Notes under the pieces: model-generated
What the model was told of the DNA's origin: nothing
Databases searched by the model: none
What the model saw: only the letters and a program-made list of their open reading frames with translations
Position numbers and translations under genes: made by a program
In this document: piece after piece, positions 22,111 through 33,052 of the stretch
How the letters are laid out: each line of letters begins with the position of its first letter
How positions within the stretch are numbered: position 1 is the stretch's first letter
Origin: Phoronis australis
Taxonomy: Eukaryota > Phoronida > Phoronidae
Direction of reading: 5' to 3'
NCBI GenBank assembly: GCA_002633005.1
Contig: NMRA01000077.1
Location: forward strand, 723,635-787,634
DNA length: 64,000 nt

Positions 22111-22200
22111 TTTTGCAAACATGTTCAGAGACCATCACTTTGCAAACATGTTCAGTGGCCACAACTTTGCAAACATGTTCAGTGGCCACCACTTTGCAAA
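22111..22200. repeat. 27-bp tandem repeat x3
   Basis: Three copies of TTTGCAAACATGTTCAGTGG plus CCACAAC/CCACCAC. Confidence 0.9.
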
Positions 22201-22341
22201 TGTACTGTGGCATGCTCTAGAACACATCCCAGTGAGACCCTATGTACATGAGCTAAACCTTGTGTGATTTTGTCAACTGCCATGACACTGGCTTCATTAA
22301 ATGCCTCTCCATGTAACCATGGTTACGCTATCTAACATTAC

Positions 22342-22473
22342 CTCCTTCAAGTTATCCGCATTACCCAAAGAAGCAGATCTCATGTGCTGCTGCTGTTGTT
22401 GTTGTTGCTGCTGCTGCTGCTGTTGTTGCTGCTGTTTCTTGCTCTTTGAATCCGGGATGAAATCCTCAGATGT
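22342..22473 (-). CDS. GLCCI1/FAM117: FAM117/GLCCI1 family protein, exon 3, with polyglutamine tract
   Basis: 132 nt, phase 0-0; acceptor TTATTGCAG above 22473, donor GTAATG below 22342. Residues 143-186: TSEDFIPDSKSKK, then 16 consecutive Gln (156-171) encoded by mixed CAG and CAA codons, then HMRSASLGNADNLKE. The last block matches the family's H-Q-R-S-A-S-W-G-S-A-D-Q-L-K-E; its RSAS serine fits a basophilic-kinase or 14-3-3 type site. The Gln run is an expansion at the point where vertebrate paralogs have an ordinary linker. The opposite-strand poly-Cys ORF is a shadow of this tract. Confidence 0.93.
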
Positions 22474-24250
22474 CTGCAATAAAAACAGGTAATATTAAAA
22501 CCCGCATCAGCACTTTCATTTTGAAGCCATATCACAAGAGACACAAATATCAAAAAAGCGGAGGAGACATCTAAGCTGCCATGAGTACCAACCCAACCTC
22601 CTATAGCTGAGTTCCAATTAAGTCAATATAATTTTTTGATAAGTCATTCACTGCAGTCTGAGTCGAGAAACAACCAGCACCACCAGGAGCATTGAAGAGC
22701 ACGGGCAAAGGTGCAGGTGACACTGGTTTGAAGACAGACCATAACAATTATCCAAACCCTTCAACAAGCATAGCTGATAGACATTACTTTTGTCACAAAA
22801 AACAATAAACAGTAAGAACAGCTGCAAGGACAATGGGTCACAATCAAAGTCATCAACGAGTTTATTGGACATGCATGTACATTCGAAAACCTTTAAACAC
22901 TTGTGAACAATAGTTAGATACTTTTTCAACCTGCCGAGGAATTTGGGAGCTTGAAAGAACATCTGTACACGAAATGAGATCAATGGCTGCCTGATGGAGG
23001 ACACATTGATTACACGAATAATTACAATCAGTAATTGACTGGATAAAACATAATTGCCTGCTGCACATTCCCCTCATTAATTATTACATCATTATGTCAG
23101 CCTACACAGAGACCAGATCTACTTATGAAATAAGATATGTCTGGTTAGACAATCTAGGTTAAGAGAAGAACAGTCTTAATATCCCCAATAACACAGTCAG
23201 ACAGCATATGTATATAGAGCTGTATATGGACTACAACAGCAACTCCTAGTATCAGTTGCTGAAGTTCAAGGGCAGGATTCTGCATTCATGCAATTCAACC
23301 CCAAGAGCTCTTCCAATAGTGTTATTTGACTGCGTAAGCGAGATACCACCTCGGTTATTACATCATTACAAAACAACATCCCGAATAAAATTCAGGATCA
23401 GTTTTGATGAAGACATATAAGATACCGGTAAAACTGCATTTTACTAGATATTTTACTAACCCAGATAGAGAGTGAATGTTTGCCAGTGTACAGCCATTTT
23501 TTACATGAGAAGCAATTGTCATGGCACGAGTTATCACGTCACCAGTTGCATTTACACATTAGATCACAAACTAGATCAGCATAAGTCATTTTTGTGTAGA
23601 GACTGCACATGCTTGCACAAAAGCAAACGTCCAAACCACGTGGAATGCCAGCGGATCACCCGTACACATGCTATTACGTCTAAGAGACGAACCATTCTGT
23701 CTTGTCTTAGTTTGCGTTTAGATGTGTAGTTGACACTGCAGTTGACTGCAACATCCTCCACTTCTCAAACCGGTGTCAAAAACGGCCACCAGGAGTCAGT
23801 TTGCTCCATGTCAGTCGTATTTACACAAACTTACACTCGATCAACTGTTTCATGTCAACTGCATCTTGTGTAAATGCAACATTTCACCGTTCTCAATGTC
23901 ATTTTAGTCCCGAAGGGTTCTCCCGTGATATGTGAAATGGGTATGGTTTCAACAATTTAGGTATTGAAATGCATCACTTTTTGAATCAGGTATTGAAATG
24001 GGTAGATTTTGTAGATTCCTAAGTATTGAAATGGGATTACCTTTTACCTCAAGGAGCCACACTTGTAACCATATTTTTCAGAAGAACCTTGGATTTTAGT
24101 TCTTCAATTCTGGCCAAAGGAATAGCACAAGGCATGGGAAAATATTGAGGTCTGAGGATATTTTCCAAAAAGATGAAAGCCTACAGCTAAAACAAAAGTA
24201 CCATTGACTGTAAAACCCACGCTGACAGTGTAAAGCTTTCTGATCAATAG

Positions 24251-24588
24251 AGAGTGAAGTGCAGTATGAGAGAAGAGACAAATGATTGAGTGAAGTGCAG
24301 CATCAGAGAAGAGAGAAATGATTGAGTGAGGTGCAGTATGAGAGAAGAGAGAAATGATTGAGTGAAGTGCAGTATCAGAGAAGAGAGAAATGATTGAGTG
24401 AAGTGCAGTATCAGAGAAGAGACAAATGATTGAGTGAGGTGCAGTATCAGAGAAGAGAGAAATGATTGAGTGAGGTGCAGTATCAGAGAAGAGACAAATG
24501 ATTGAGTGAAGTGCAGTATCAGAGAAGAGAGAAATGATTGAGTGAGGTGCAGTATCAGAGAAGAGACAAATGATTGAGTGAAGTGCAT
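24251..24588. repeat. Minisatellite, 36-bp unit x~9.4
   Basis: Tandem copies of GAGTGAAGTGCAGTATCAGA-GAAGAGACAAATGATT with alternating variants (GAAGTG/GAGGTG, AGACAA/AGAGAA). The minus-strand repetitive ORF through it is an effect of a unit length divisible by three. Confidence 0.95.
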
Positions 24589-26439
24589 TTTGAATTCACT
24601 AAGTCATATGCAGAAGCTGACACATGTCCGTGCAATCTTGTCTGAGCATTGTTTACATTCACTGCTTTAAAGTCAATTAATTATACGTTGTTAACTTGCA
24701 CAACTTTTTAAAGTTGCCCCCCCACAGCGAAATGGAAGGTCTAAAACAACACTTTCATTCCTCAAGTCCCTGTTCGTTTGCACCTGAGAACGATGCCCAC
24801 CCAAGATGAAACTCCCCCCCAAAGTTCCCGATACATCCATACCTAGCCTTCTTGTGGCAGAATACCCTTGAAAAGCAATTAGCAGAATTCCTCATAAGTA
24901 ACATGTCATTGGATTTTTCGTCATGGGAATACGAGACTCAAAACTGACAAGGTGACAGTACTAGTCGTACTAGCATTGCATGCATTCAGGTGGTCACAAG
25001 GAAACCTCAGCTTACTGATGCCTTATGCTGACGAATTGCTTTCTGCTCACAATATATTCACATGTTAAAAGATGGACCTTTATTCATATCAATATATCCA
25101 CTGACCCAAGCACCACAATATTCAAATTAAATGAGTAGAATCAAAAAACTTAAAATTATGATTTCAGAAGTCACACATAGGTGGAGTTGGCCAGGGGGGG
25201 ACAGTTATGATCAAGTACAAGTTTTATGTGCTCATACATTACTTATAAAGCACAGAAAAGTCCCTTTAAAGCGCTTACAATCACCAATTTCATATCAAAA
25301 ACACTAAAAAACAACCCCACCAGCTGTCAAATTAGAACACCCACAAAAACTATCTGACAATATGTGAACTAGTTCATCTCGAATTACAGAAATTTATAAG
25401 TGAATACATACTACAACCAATTATAGTATTGGTCAACCTATACAGTGTTCAGCATGTAAAGTAGTCGGATATTGTTGCTCATTTTCCCGTTGTTTATGGT
25501 AAGAATGGTGAGGCATTGCATTTGTGGTGATTGTGAAAGCAAGCTCCATATGCTGGCCTGGAGTTACTCTTAACTTCCCACATGATGCGACAAGTGCCAC
25601 GCGACAAATTTACACGTGGCCACAACTGCAAGGCACAGGTTTTCTGCATGGGTGTAGAAAAAAAATATCCAGGAAGAAGGAAACTGACAGCATTAAGATC
25701 TCAACGCGAACTTATGCAAATGCAACACAGACTTATCCCGCCCACTGCCGTGTGGTGATTAAGCACGACCGAGGCTGCGCTGTGAGTGGCTACATAAAAA
25801 CAACATAGTGAACTGGTGCGCACACACGTAATCTCAACCAAGGACAGAGTGAATCACCAGCTTGTTACTAACATGCGAGTGACCGATAATGCCAAAAACA
25901 CAAAATAACCCTACTTTCGCAATACATAATAAACTAAAGAGAAGAACAAAGTACCACCAGGCATGGTTATGGCAAATTTGGAGAAAATGCTCATTAATTA
26001 AGTTGCAATCTACAGTTATAACTATGGACGTGTTCTTTTAGACAAGATTCTACCCGCAACCTGACATTACGATCACAAACCTATTGAACTTGTAAAGGTG
26101 TGTAGTTGGTGTTGACTGAGAGGACATACAGCCCTGTTTAAAACATTGAACTGTTAGGCTTGCAAGTACTGTATATTTGTAAACTGCAGACCTCATAACT
26201 AACAGTTGATGCAATACAAGAGATAAATTTAGCAACAGGACTAAGACCTAACCAGCTATGCTGTGAAGTTTCCAGCTGAAAGAATGACATCCACTGCAAA
26301 GTGAAAACGGGCCAATTGATTTTTCAAAATGATCAAAAATTAAATTTTCTCCTGAAACAGGGGCAAAACAAGTGATAGAAAACACGGGTATGAAATGCGT
26401 GACAGAAACAAATTGCCATTAGAAAGCACTGCGGGAGTC

Positions 26440-27000
26440 GAATCTGTCCATCTGCTGTCAAGTTACAGTAACAGGAGTACACTTGCTGCATTTCAATAAG
26501 ATCTTGCAAGGGGTTTAGGAGAAACAGCCGCACCACAGTACTTGGACTCGTCCGCAAATCAAGGTCAGCTGCGTTCTTCACATCAGGTACACATCTGCCA
26601 TTTTTCAAAATGATCCCTTGAGCACCTTGGTAGATACAGAAGCAGACGGCAAAAAAATTTAAAATGGCCACTATGTGGCGTAGAATACATCGAATTCATC
26701 CTAAAAGGGAAAGGTGCTGCCATCTTCATAGTAGAAACTTGTTTGCCAAATTTCATGAAAAACATCAAAAAACTTGGAAGATACAAAGGCAAATGCAAAA
26801 ACTAAAATTGATGCTAGGGAGCACAGCGGCAGTCACAGTCGTCCAAAAAGTGGACAAAAAAGACAAAATCACCACTTGGGGGTACAGCAGTTGTCAGAGC
26901 CGTCCAAAAATTGATATCCAAAATCAATGTCAGTCATGGTCTTCTCATCAAGTTTCAAAATGATCCTTTGAGCGGCTTGGCGGATAAAGAGGTATTTGCC
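26440..27000 (+). repeat. Array of diverged ~150-bp repeat units, left block
   Basis: Recurring word order on the plus strand: AAAATGGCCACT, a GTCCAAAAA-type word, CATCTTC, TTTGCCAAATTTCATGAAAA, then GATCCTTTGAGCGGCTTGG and GATACAGAGGC. Three to four units are recognisable despite heavy divergence. Single relatives appear at about 21690-21950 and 43490-44100. No coding signal; an old tandem or interspersed non-coding repeat of unknown class. Confidence 0.6.
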
Positions 27001-27064
27001 ACTGGGAGCAAAGAATATGCTGCATCTTTGAAAAAGGAAAAAGCATTTTTGCCTCCTTAAAGAA

Positions 27065-27698
27065 GGTAACCTCTTTTCATGTCATTTCTAGAAAAAATAA
27101 GGTTCATTGATTATCCCAGACATATGTTTCATTTAATTACAGCTTCCCGTAAATTTATCAGCCATGCCCTATTCCGGAAGTGACATTTAGGGGGTCAAGA
27201 ATTTCCCGCCATTTTGTTTCTGCGTTTGAGTTACTGTGAGGATGTGATCCATCGTTGTTTTCGTGCTGGTTTCCTAAAATTGTCCTCACCACTTCTTGTG
27301 GGTATTCTACAACATAGGTTGTTAGAGAACTCAATTACGTTGGATTTAGAGATTGTTTAGTTTGTAACAGCCTGGAAAAAACTGGAGTCGCCAACCCATG
27401 TGACAGGCACAGTGACGGAGACATTGTTCATAGCAGTGGTAATGAGGAATTTTTTCGCGAACAGTCAGTGGATGGATATATGTTTGAGACCTAGTAGTGA
27501 GGCCGAATACGCACAGACAGCTATGAGAGAGATGAGGCAGAGACTGAGGACAGACGTGGTGCGACGTCCTGGTGCAAATCCATGGTGTGCACTGTTATGC
27601 CGACCTCAATGGAATGCCTATGCTGTTGTTTACTGAAAAATATGTCTGGAATAATCAATGAACCGTATTTTTACTAAAAACGACATGGAAAAGGTAGG
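27065..27698. mobile_element. Inverted-repeat-bounded element carrying a P2X7-domain-like pseudogene
   Basis: Left arm 27065-27134 (includes AAGGTTCATTGATTATCCCA) and right arm about 27631-27698 are inverse copies, roughly 85% alike over about 65 bp, sharing CATGTC, TTCATTGATTAT and CCAGACATAT. Between them lies about 500 bp that includes the decayed P2X7-intracellular-domain-like frame. The whole unit interrupts the array of ~150-bp units. No transposase frame; target-site duplication not resolved. Confidence 0.6.
27375..27660 (+). pseudogene. P2X7 intracellular-domain-like pseudogene
   Basis: In the frame with codons at 27408, 27411 and so on, the sequence reads HSDGDIVHSSGNEEF, then GYMFE, then three consecutive stop codons starting at 27492. 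The same frame is open again further on and reads RRGATSWCKSMVC, then MPTSMECLCC (27597-27626). The spacing W-C-x4-C-x2-M-P-T-x3-E-C-x-C-C, preceded by a Y-M-F-E(P) motif, is the Zn-binding signature of P2X7-intracellular-domain-like proteins. Around the stops a one-base shift gives PSSEAEY, so at least two frame lesions exist. The frame then runs into the right inverted repeat, so the usual long C-terminal half is missing. No ATG with good context. Non-functional copy. Confidence 0.6.
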
Positions 27699-27779
27699 TA
27701 AAATAGTCATTTGGGGGGAGGGGGGGAGACGTAGCAACACTAGTCTGAAATTAGGTCATAATTCATTGTCATTCCAATA

Positions 27780-28260
27780 AGAACAAACCTGACAAATTTC
27801 ACAAAGATCCTGCAAAGGGTGCCAAAAATTACCACTAGGGGGTGCCAGAGTAGTCAAACCTGTCTGAAAATCAACGTTAGCTGCGATCTTCTCATCAAAA
27901 CATATCTGCTTATTTTCAGGATGCTTAGAGCAGTTTGGAAGAGAGGCAGACGTCAAAACCGTACTAAAAAATTTTCAACAGGCAGAAGGTGGTGTAGAAT
28001 AGGTCAAATCTATCCAAAAATGGGAAGGAGACGTCATCTCCTTCATAGAAACCTATTTGACAAATTTCATGAAAATGATGAAAACCCGTGAAGAAACTCC
28101 GAAGCTTCAGCGACAAACTTAAAAAACCTTCAATTACCACTAACGAGCAGAGCAGTAATCGGATGGGTCTGAAACTCATGGTAATGTGTTGCACGGTTCA
28201 TCTGCCAAATCACATTAAGACCCTGCAATGGGTTTGGGAGATACATCAGTGGACAGCCAC
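27780..28260 (+). repeat. Array of diverged ~150-bp repeat units, right block
   Basis: Continuation of the units at 26440-27000: GACAAATTTCACAAAGATCC-TGCAAAGGGT, GACAAATTTCATGAAAATGA and GCCAAATCACATTAAGACCC-TGCAATGGGTTTGGGAGATA recur about every 130-170 bp. Confidence 0.6.
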
Positions 28261-28635
28261 TGGACCCCAAAACAGCGATGACCGGAATATGCAACCACAA
28301 TACATATATGTGGGTGCTTAAAAAGCAGCAAAATGGCATCCACTGCATATACCACAGACAATTTCATGTAAAATGTCTTCCATCACTGTATTTAATTTAT
28401 GTCATTATAGCTTTGCAGGGCCCCTGACATAATGTGCAGCTGTTCAAAGTATGTACAATTCAAATGTAGAGTCCAGACACAGTAGCACTTCAAAGGAGTG
28501 TTTAATAATGTCACACCAAGTGCCCACTGCCACACACAACATGAAGACAGAAATTCTAGCTAGCACACATATTATAGCAGGCCAAAAATCAATTGCAATG
28601 GCAAAAAAATCAATCAAAGAAACACAGAAAAATCA

Positions 28636-28712
28636 GGAGCCCCAACTGGGAATCGAACCACTGATCTCTAGATTGCAGGTCTAGTGCTCTTACCAAAAAA
28701 TCAAGTTTCCCT
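28636..28712 (-). repeat. tRNA-derived (SINE-like) element or tRNA pseudogene
   Basis: The minus strand contains GGTAAGAGC (end of a tRNA D-arm), a 5-bp anticodon stem CTAGA/TCTAG around the loop CCTGCAA, and a perfect RNA polymerase III B-box GGTTCGATTCC. The T-stem does not pair fully, position 33 is C rather than T, and the 5' acceptor strand is absent. It is therefore not a working tRNA. A T-rich tail (TGATTTTTCTGTGTTTCTTTG) follows, as in tRNA-derived SINEs. Confidence 0.6.
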
Positions 28713-29451
28713 TCTCGACGTTTACAGAATATATTTTAAAGGTAACAATGTGCAATATCCGACAGAAATTTATGTTTTACGAAAAACAGTAAAAATTATG
28801 AACAGAAAATAATTCTGCAATATTAAATCGTTTGAAATGATTGCACTTGAAAAATCAAAACATGCCTGGCATAAGCGAATGATGTCAAATACATAATTAT
28901 GTTAGTGACATATATTTTCCATGCCTAAATACACCATCTACAATTATGACTTTATCAACTACGCTGTTTACTCCAACAGTTCTTGCACTTATGTACGGAC
29001 TATTTTTCCCTTTAGAGCTTCGTGTTCCAATTAATAAGAGACAAAACTGGCCGTATGAACTATAGAGGAAAGTCAAATGTTAGAATTACTAGAGATAGAT
29101 ATCCATGATAACACAGAGTGCGACCAGGACCTCTCAGACTGTGGTTTGGTGATGTCCATTACATTACAAGGAGTAACAAATTAATGTCCTGAGTGATAGT
29201 ACTTGAATGCTTTGTCACTTTATTTTCTTCCCATGTTCACAAACTTCAAAAACCACGTCTTCTTCAGTACCTCTGCTTTCACTGAAGCTGTCAGCCGCAC
29301 TGAGTTTCGGACTGCAGTAAACAAGACCTAAGTCATGTATTTGAAAAAATCAGGCCAGAGAAATGTGACAGTGGTTTTGCCAACCCTCTCAAATCAATTT
29401 AGGTAGGAAGCTTTCTAATCTTGAATAACTCCCATAACTCACAATAATGCG

Positions 29452-29478
29452 TCCACATATAAATATGTGGGCGCACAA
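29452..29478. repeat. Short imperfect palindrome
   Basis: GCGTCCACATATAAATATGTGGGCGC folds on itself with a two-base centre and one mismatched pair. Confidence 0.7.
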
Positions 29479-30286
29479 AAAGCTGTCAGATTGTCCCTTG
29501 TCTGATGAAATCCCCCCATGAGGGACTAGACAATAAGTGTAGAAAGACAGGTGGAAATCAAGGTGGACACAGGAGATAAGGTCAACTGACTACGGCCTAC
29601 TTAACACGTGAAGAAGACTTTTGCAGTTGGAAAACCTAACAAAGAAAGCCTGTTGCTAGACGTATAGAACAGTCCCAAATAGTGACTCTACTAAGTCGCC
29701 TAAATCTACATGTATTTGTGGTCTTACAAAAACACTGATATCCTTTCATATGCAGTTTTAGTTTCATTACCGCGTCAATTTTTGGGCTTTGATCGAAATT
29801 TAGAGTGAATTGTACTTGAATTCTCGATATTATTGAAAACAAGTAGTCCAGATGCAATTCCCCTAACATAAGGAGTAAGGCCATATTCATTTTCATTGAA
29901 CTAAGGGCTGTTAAGTATATTAACTGAAAATCTCATTGGTCAACTAGGAGCTCATAATAAAGACAAAATAATAGAAAGACATAACACTTGTGAGTAAGCA
30001 ATTACACAAATATGTAAAGGACGTGGGTAACTTAGGTGGAGTCCTATTTGTGACTACTTCATGTAACTGGACACAGGGTCATCCAGAACAAACATTCAAA
30101 CATTGGTCTAAGCCATGTTTCTTAAAAAGTTCTGAATCATGTGTAAAAAGCTCAGAGCAGCATCAAAAAGATCTGAGTAATGGTCAAAAATAAGGACCAG
30201 CAATCTCTTTCCTCAAATAAAAACTTGGATTTAGTTTGGTTCTTGAGCCATCACTGAAATACTTTCAGCATTTTATGCCACACAAT

Positions 30287-30538
30287 GTTTTCACAGATAA
30301 ACATATTGTATAATGATGCTTGATAAATGTTTTCACAGATAAACATATTGTATAATGATGCTTGCTAAATGTTTTCACAGATAAACATATTGTATAATGA
30401 TGCTTGATAAATGTTTTCACAGATAAACATATTGTATAATGATGCTTGATAAATGTTTTCACAGATAAACATATTGTATAATGATGCTTGCTAAATGTTT
30501 TCATAGATAAACATATTGTATAATGATGCTTGATAAAT
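30287..30538. repeat. Minisatellite, 42-bp unit x6
   Basis: Six nearly identical copies of GTTTTCACAGATAAACATAT-TGTATAATGATGCTTGATAAAT (variant GCTAAAT in two). Confidence 0.97.
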
Positions 30539-31560
30539 CACTGAAAATTCTGTAGAGAATAAGTATTTTAAATATAATGGCAAAAAATTAAATATAATAG
30601 TTAAATTACATAACTAAATTGAATATCTAAAAAAAATTATCTAGATATAACACGAAAGACAAGGGCGACTTCTATTGGAGGGAAGGACTTTTCTAATGAC
30701 GCAACATTTACTCCAGTAATTTAACATTTGCTTCATAAAGACCAAGAATTTGTTTTAAAATTAGGGACAGACATTGTAACATTTCAATGTTGGGGAAAAA
30801 TATTATTTTTAAAGACCCCTTCAGCACCATGTTTTGGTTCTTAAATGTTACCATGGATTGGATGAAGTTTGTAGATCGTTCCAAGAGAAAGATTTACTGA
30901 TGATAATATGGCACATGCCACAATAAACAGGAGAAATTTTCAACTTCACAAAGGAATTTATAACCTCAAACAAAAGAGAGCTGACAATTGAATGGTGACA
31001 AATTGGAAAAGGTAAATTGCACTGGACAGGGGAAACAATGGCCAAGTAACAGTAACCTACTGGCCAAGGCAGGTGGAGAAACAATATACCTGGTAAAACG
31101 AGATAACACCTTGACGGGAGATAAATGGACACTGGCAATAACTAATGCACTTAAAGTCGGCCAATTCATCATGCTTTTAGTACACAAGGTAGACAGCTTT
31201 GGTCAACACAAGGCTGCCATTTACTCCAAGATTGTTTAACGACCCACAATTAAAATGGTCACTAATGCCTTCTACAGGTATACTACCTCATTAACAACCT
31301 CTCACCAATGTCATAATGTACATCCAAATGATGTTATTTTAAACTCTGTCTATTCTGAAACTTTCACCCATTATCAACATTGGGTTTCAATCCAAAACAA
31401 TGAATGAAATATAATCTAAGTAATGAATGGAATACAACCTTAATAGTGATTGCACTAGAGTGATAAGCACTTTATAAAAAAAGGAACTTGTCTGTTCTGT
31501 GGCTCCCAACAAATGTTTTGAGAAATTCATTCCCAGATATCCTGAGAAATGACAAACGAT

Positions 31561-31599
31561 AGGGACAACCTATAGGGACAACCTATAGGGACACCCTAT
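31561..31599. repeat. 13-bp tandem repeat x3
   Basis: AGGGACAACCTAT three times, the last with one change. Confidence 0.9.
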
Positions 31600-31975
31600 G
31601 GTCTAAACATCTATTATAATGGCCTCATTTTCAACATACATTTGACACAAAATTCGAATTGTGGCAGATTATATAATTTCGTTGGATCCCCACGGCAGTC
31701 TAATTACCTTGGGCGCAGGATATCAGGGTTTATCAACACACACACCTGGCCATGTTATTGGCAAATTGAACCTAGTTCCCAATAATAAAAAAATATTAAC
31801 GACAAGAGTGGATACCAACAAGAGTGGATACCGAACTGCGCTGATATAGCGAACACGAAAAGCCACATATCATTCTGGGGGATCTCCTATTGGAGGAGTT
31901 AGTGGGGGGGTTAAAATAGTTGTTGTATTGTCTCAGGTAGGATTTTTCATCATCTATCAAAACACTAAAACGAGG

Positions 31976-33052
31976 CCAGGATGTTGGCTTCAAGTCTGTC
32001 AGACAAAAACAACTCAAAAGCGGCCGTGCGGACACCCGCCCCCACCAGACGCCTCCTTCCCTTAAGCTCCTGTGATGGAAAAGTGCCGGTAGCTGTAAAA
32101 CCCGTTTTTTTTCTTTGTCTTACCGAGTCGTGGCTTCAGTCCGTCAATCTCGATCCAGCGAAGGCATTTTTTTTCGATGCCAAATGCTATGCAGGGGTAT
32201 TCATCCACTGCCTGCGTTTACCACTTACATCTACTAGATTGCGTGTTCAATATCCAGCGGCAAAAGAAATCGAAGGAACAGTGAAATTTGAATCCAAACT
32301 GCAAAAATGTGATGATCGTCTACTATCTATGACCATAATCTTCCAGAGCAGGACTGATTCCACACCAGGACTCGCGTAACAAATGCGGAAATGAATGATT
32401 TAAACGGGTAAACACAAAACTTTTGGGCTAGTATGAAGACAAAGCCGGGCCAGGAAAACCTTGGTGTGACAGTGCATGGGCCTTGGATCACTTTTTGCAA
32501 AAATGGACAAAAAGTGGACCTATCTGAGGCACTGCACTGAAGACTGGAATAATGGTTGAGATCTTGGCCACTTACCTCAAATCAGAAAGTACTTTTGACC
32601 GGAAGAATAAGCAAGGATCTCGCAGAGTCCAGTCATAGTGGCTTCACAGTATGTGAATAGATGCGACTGCAGTACACGAAGTACTCGTACGCAGTGGCGA
32701 ACGGGTATGCGTAAAATGCCGAGGCCACGCATTCGTTTATGAGTCGCATTTCCGAAAATTATTCAATGTTTACATCGTTTCTTCGATTTCTCTTGTCGAC
32801 TAATATTGAGCAAGCAACATAGTAAGGGTTAACAGCATCACACAGGCGGCAGACAAATACCAACAAAAAGTATTTGGCTTTGAGAAAGAAGTGCACTCGC
32901 CGGATCGCCATGACTCTGGATTTTGTGGCTGCAAAACACCACGCTTTTCCATTGCAGGAACCAAAGAGAAGAGGCATCTGGTGGGGGCAGGTGTCCACGC
33001 GGCCGTTTTTGAGTTGTTTTTGTCTGACGGACTCAAAGGCAACATCTGGGCA
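31976..33052. repeat. Inverted-repeat pair with ~850-bp spacer
   Basis: 31976-32088 and 32941-33052 are inverse copies (about 80% over 110 bp, sharing GTCAGACAAAAACAACTCAA and GCCCCCACCAGA); weaker similarity continues inward for another ~130 bp. It may be a decayed transposon or an inverted duplication. ORFs in both arms mirror each other and carry no known domain. Confidence 0.65.

Larger units (their letters stand above)
21171..22341 (-). other. FAM117/GLCCI1 intron 3
   Basis: 1171 bp. It contains a degenerate unit of the 26-28 kb repeat family (about 21690-21950), a dinucleotide/tetranucleotide microsatellite (21990-22070) and a 27-bp tandem repeat (22111-22200). Confidence 0.65.

Noticed and set aside
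22301-22492. ORF with 17 consecutive Cys on the plus strand
   Set aside because: Antisense shadow of the polyglutamine tract in FAM117/GLCCI1 exon 3.
24244-24588. 114-codon ORF of LHFTQSFLSSLI repeats
   Set aside because: Translation of the 36-bp minisatellite, not a repeat protein.
28636-28712. Functional tRNA-Ala (TGC)
   Set aside because: T-stem mispairs, C at position 33 and no 5' acceptor strand.
30265-30504. 79-codon ORF of TFIKHHYTICLSVK repeats
   Set aside because: Translation of the 42-bp minisatellite.
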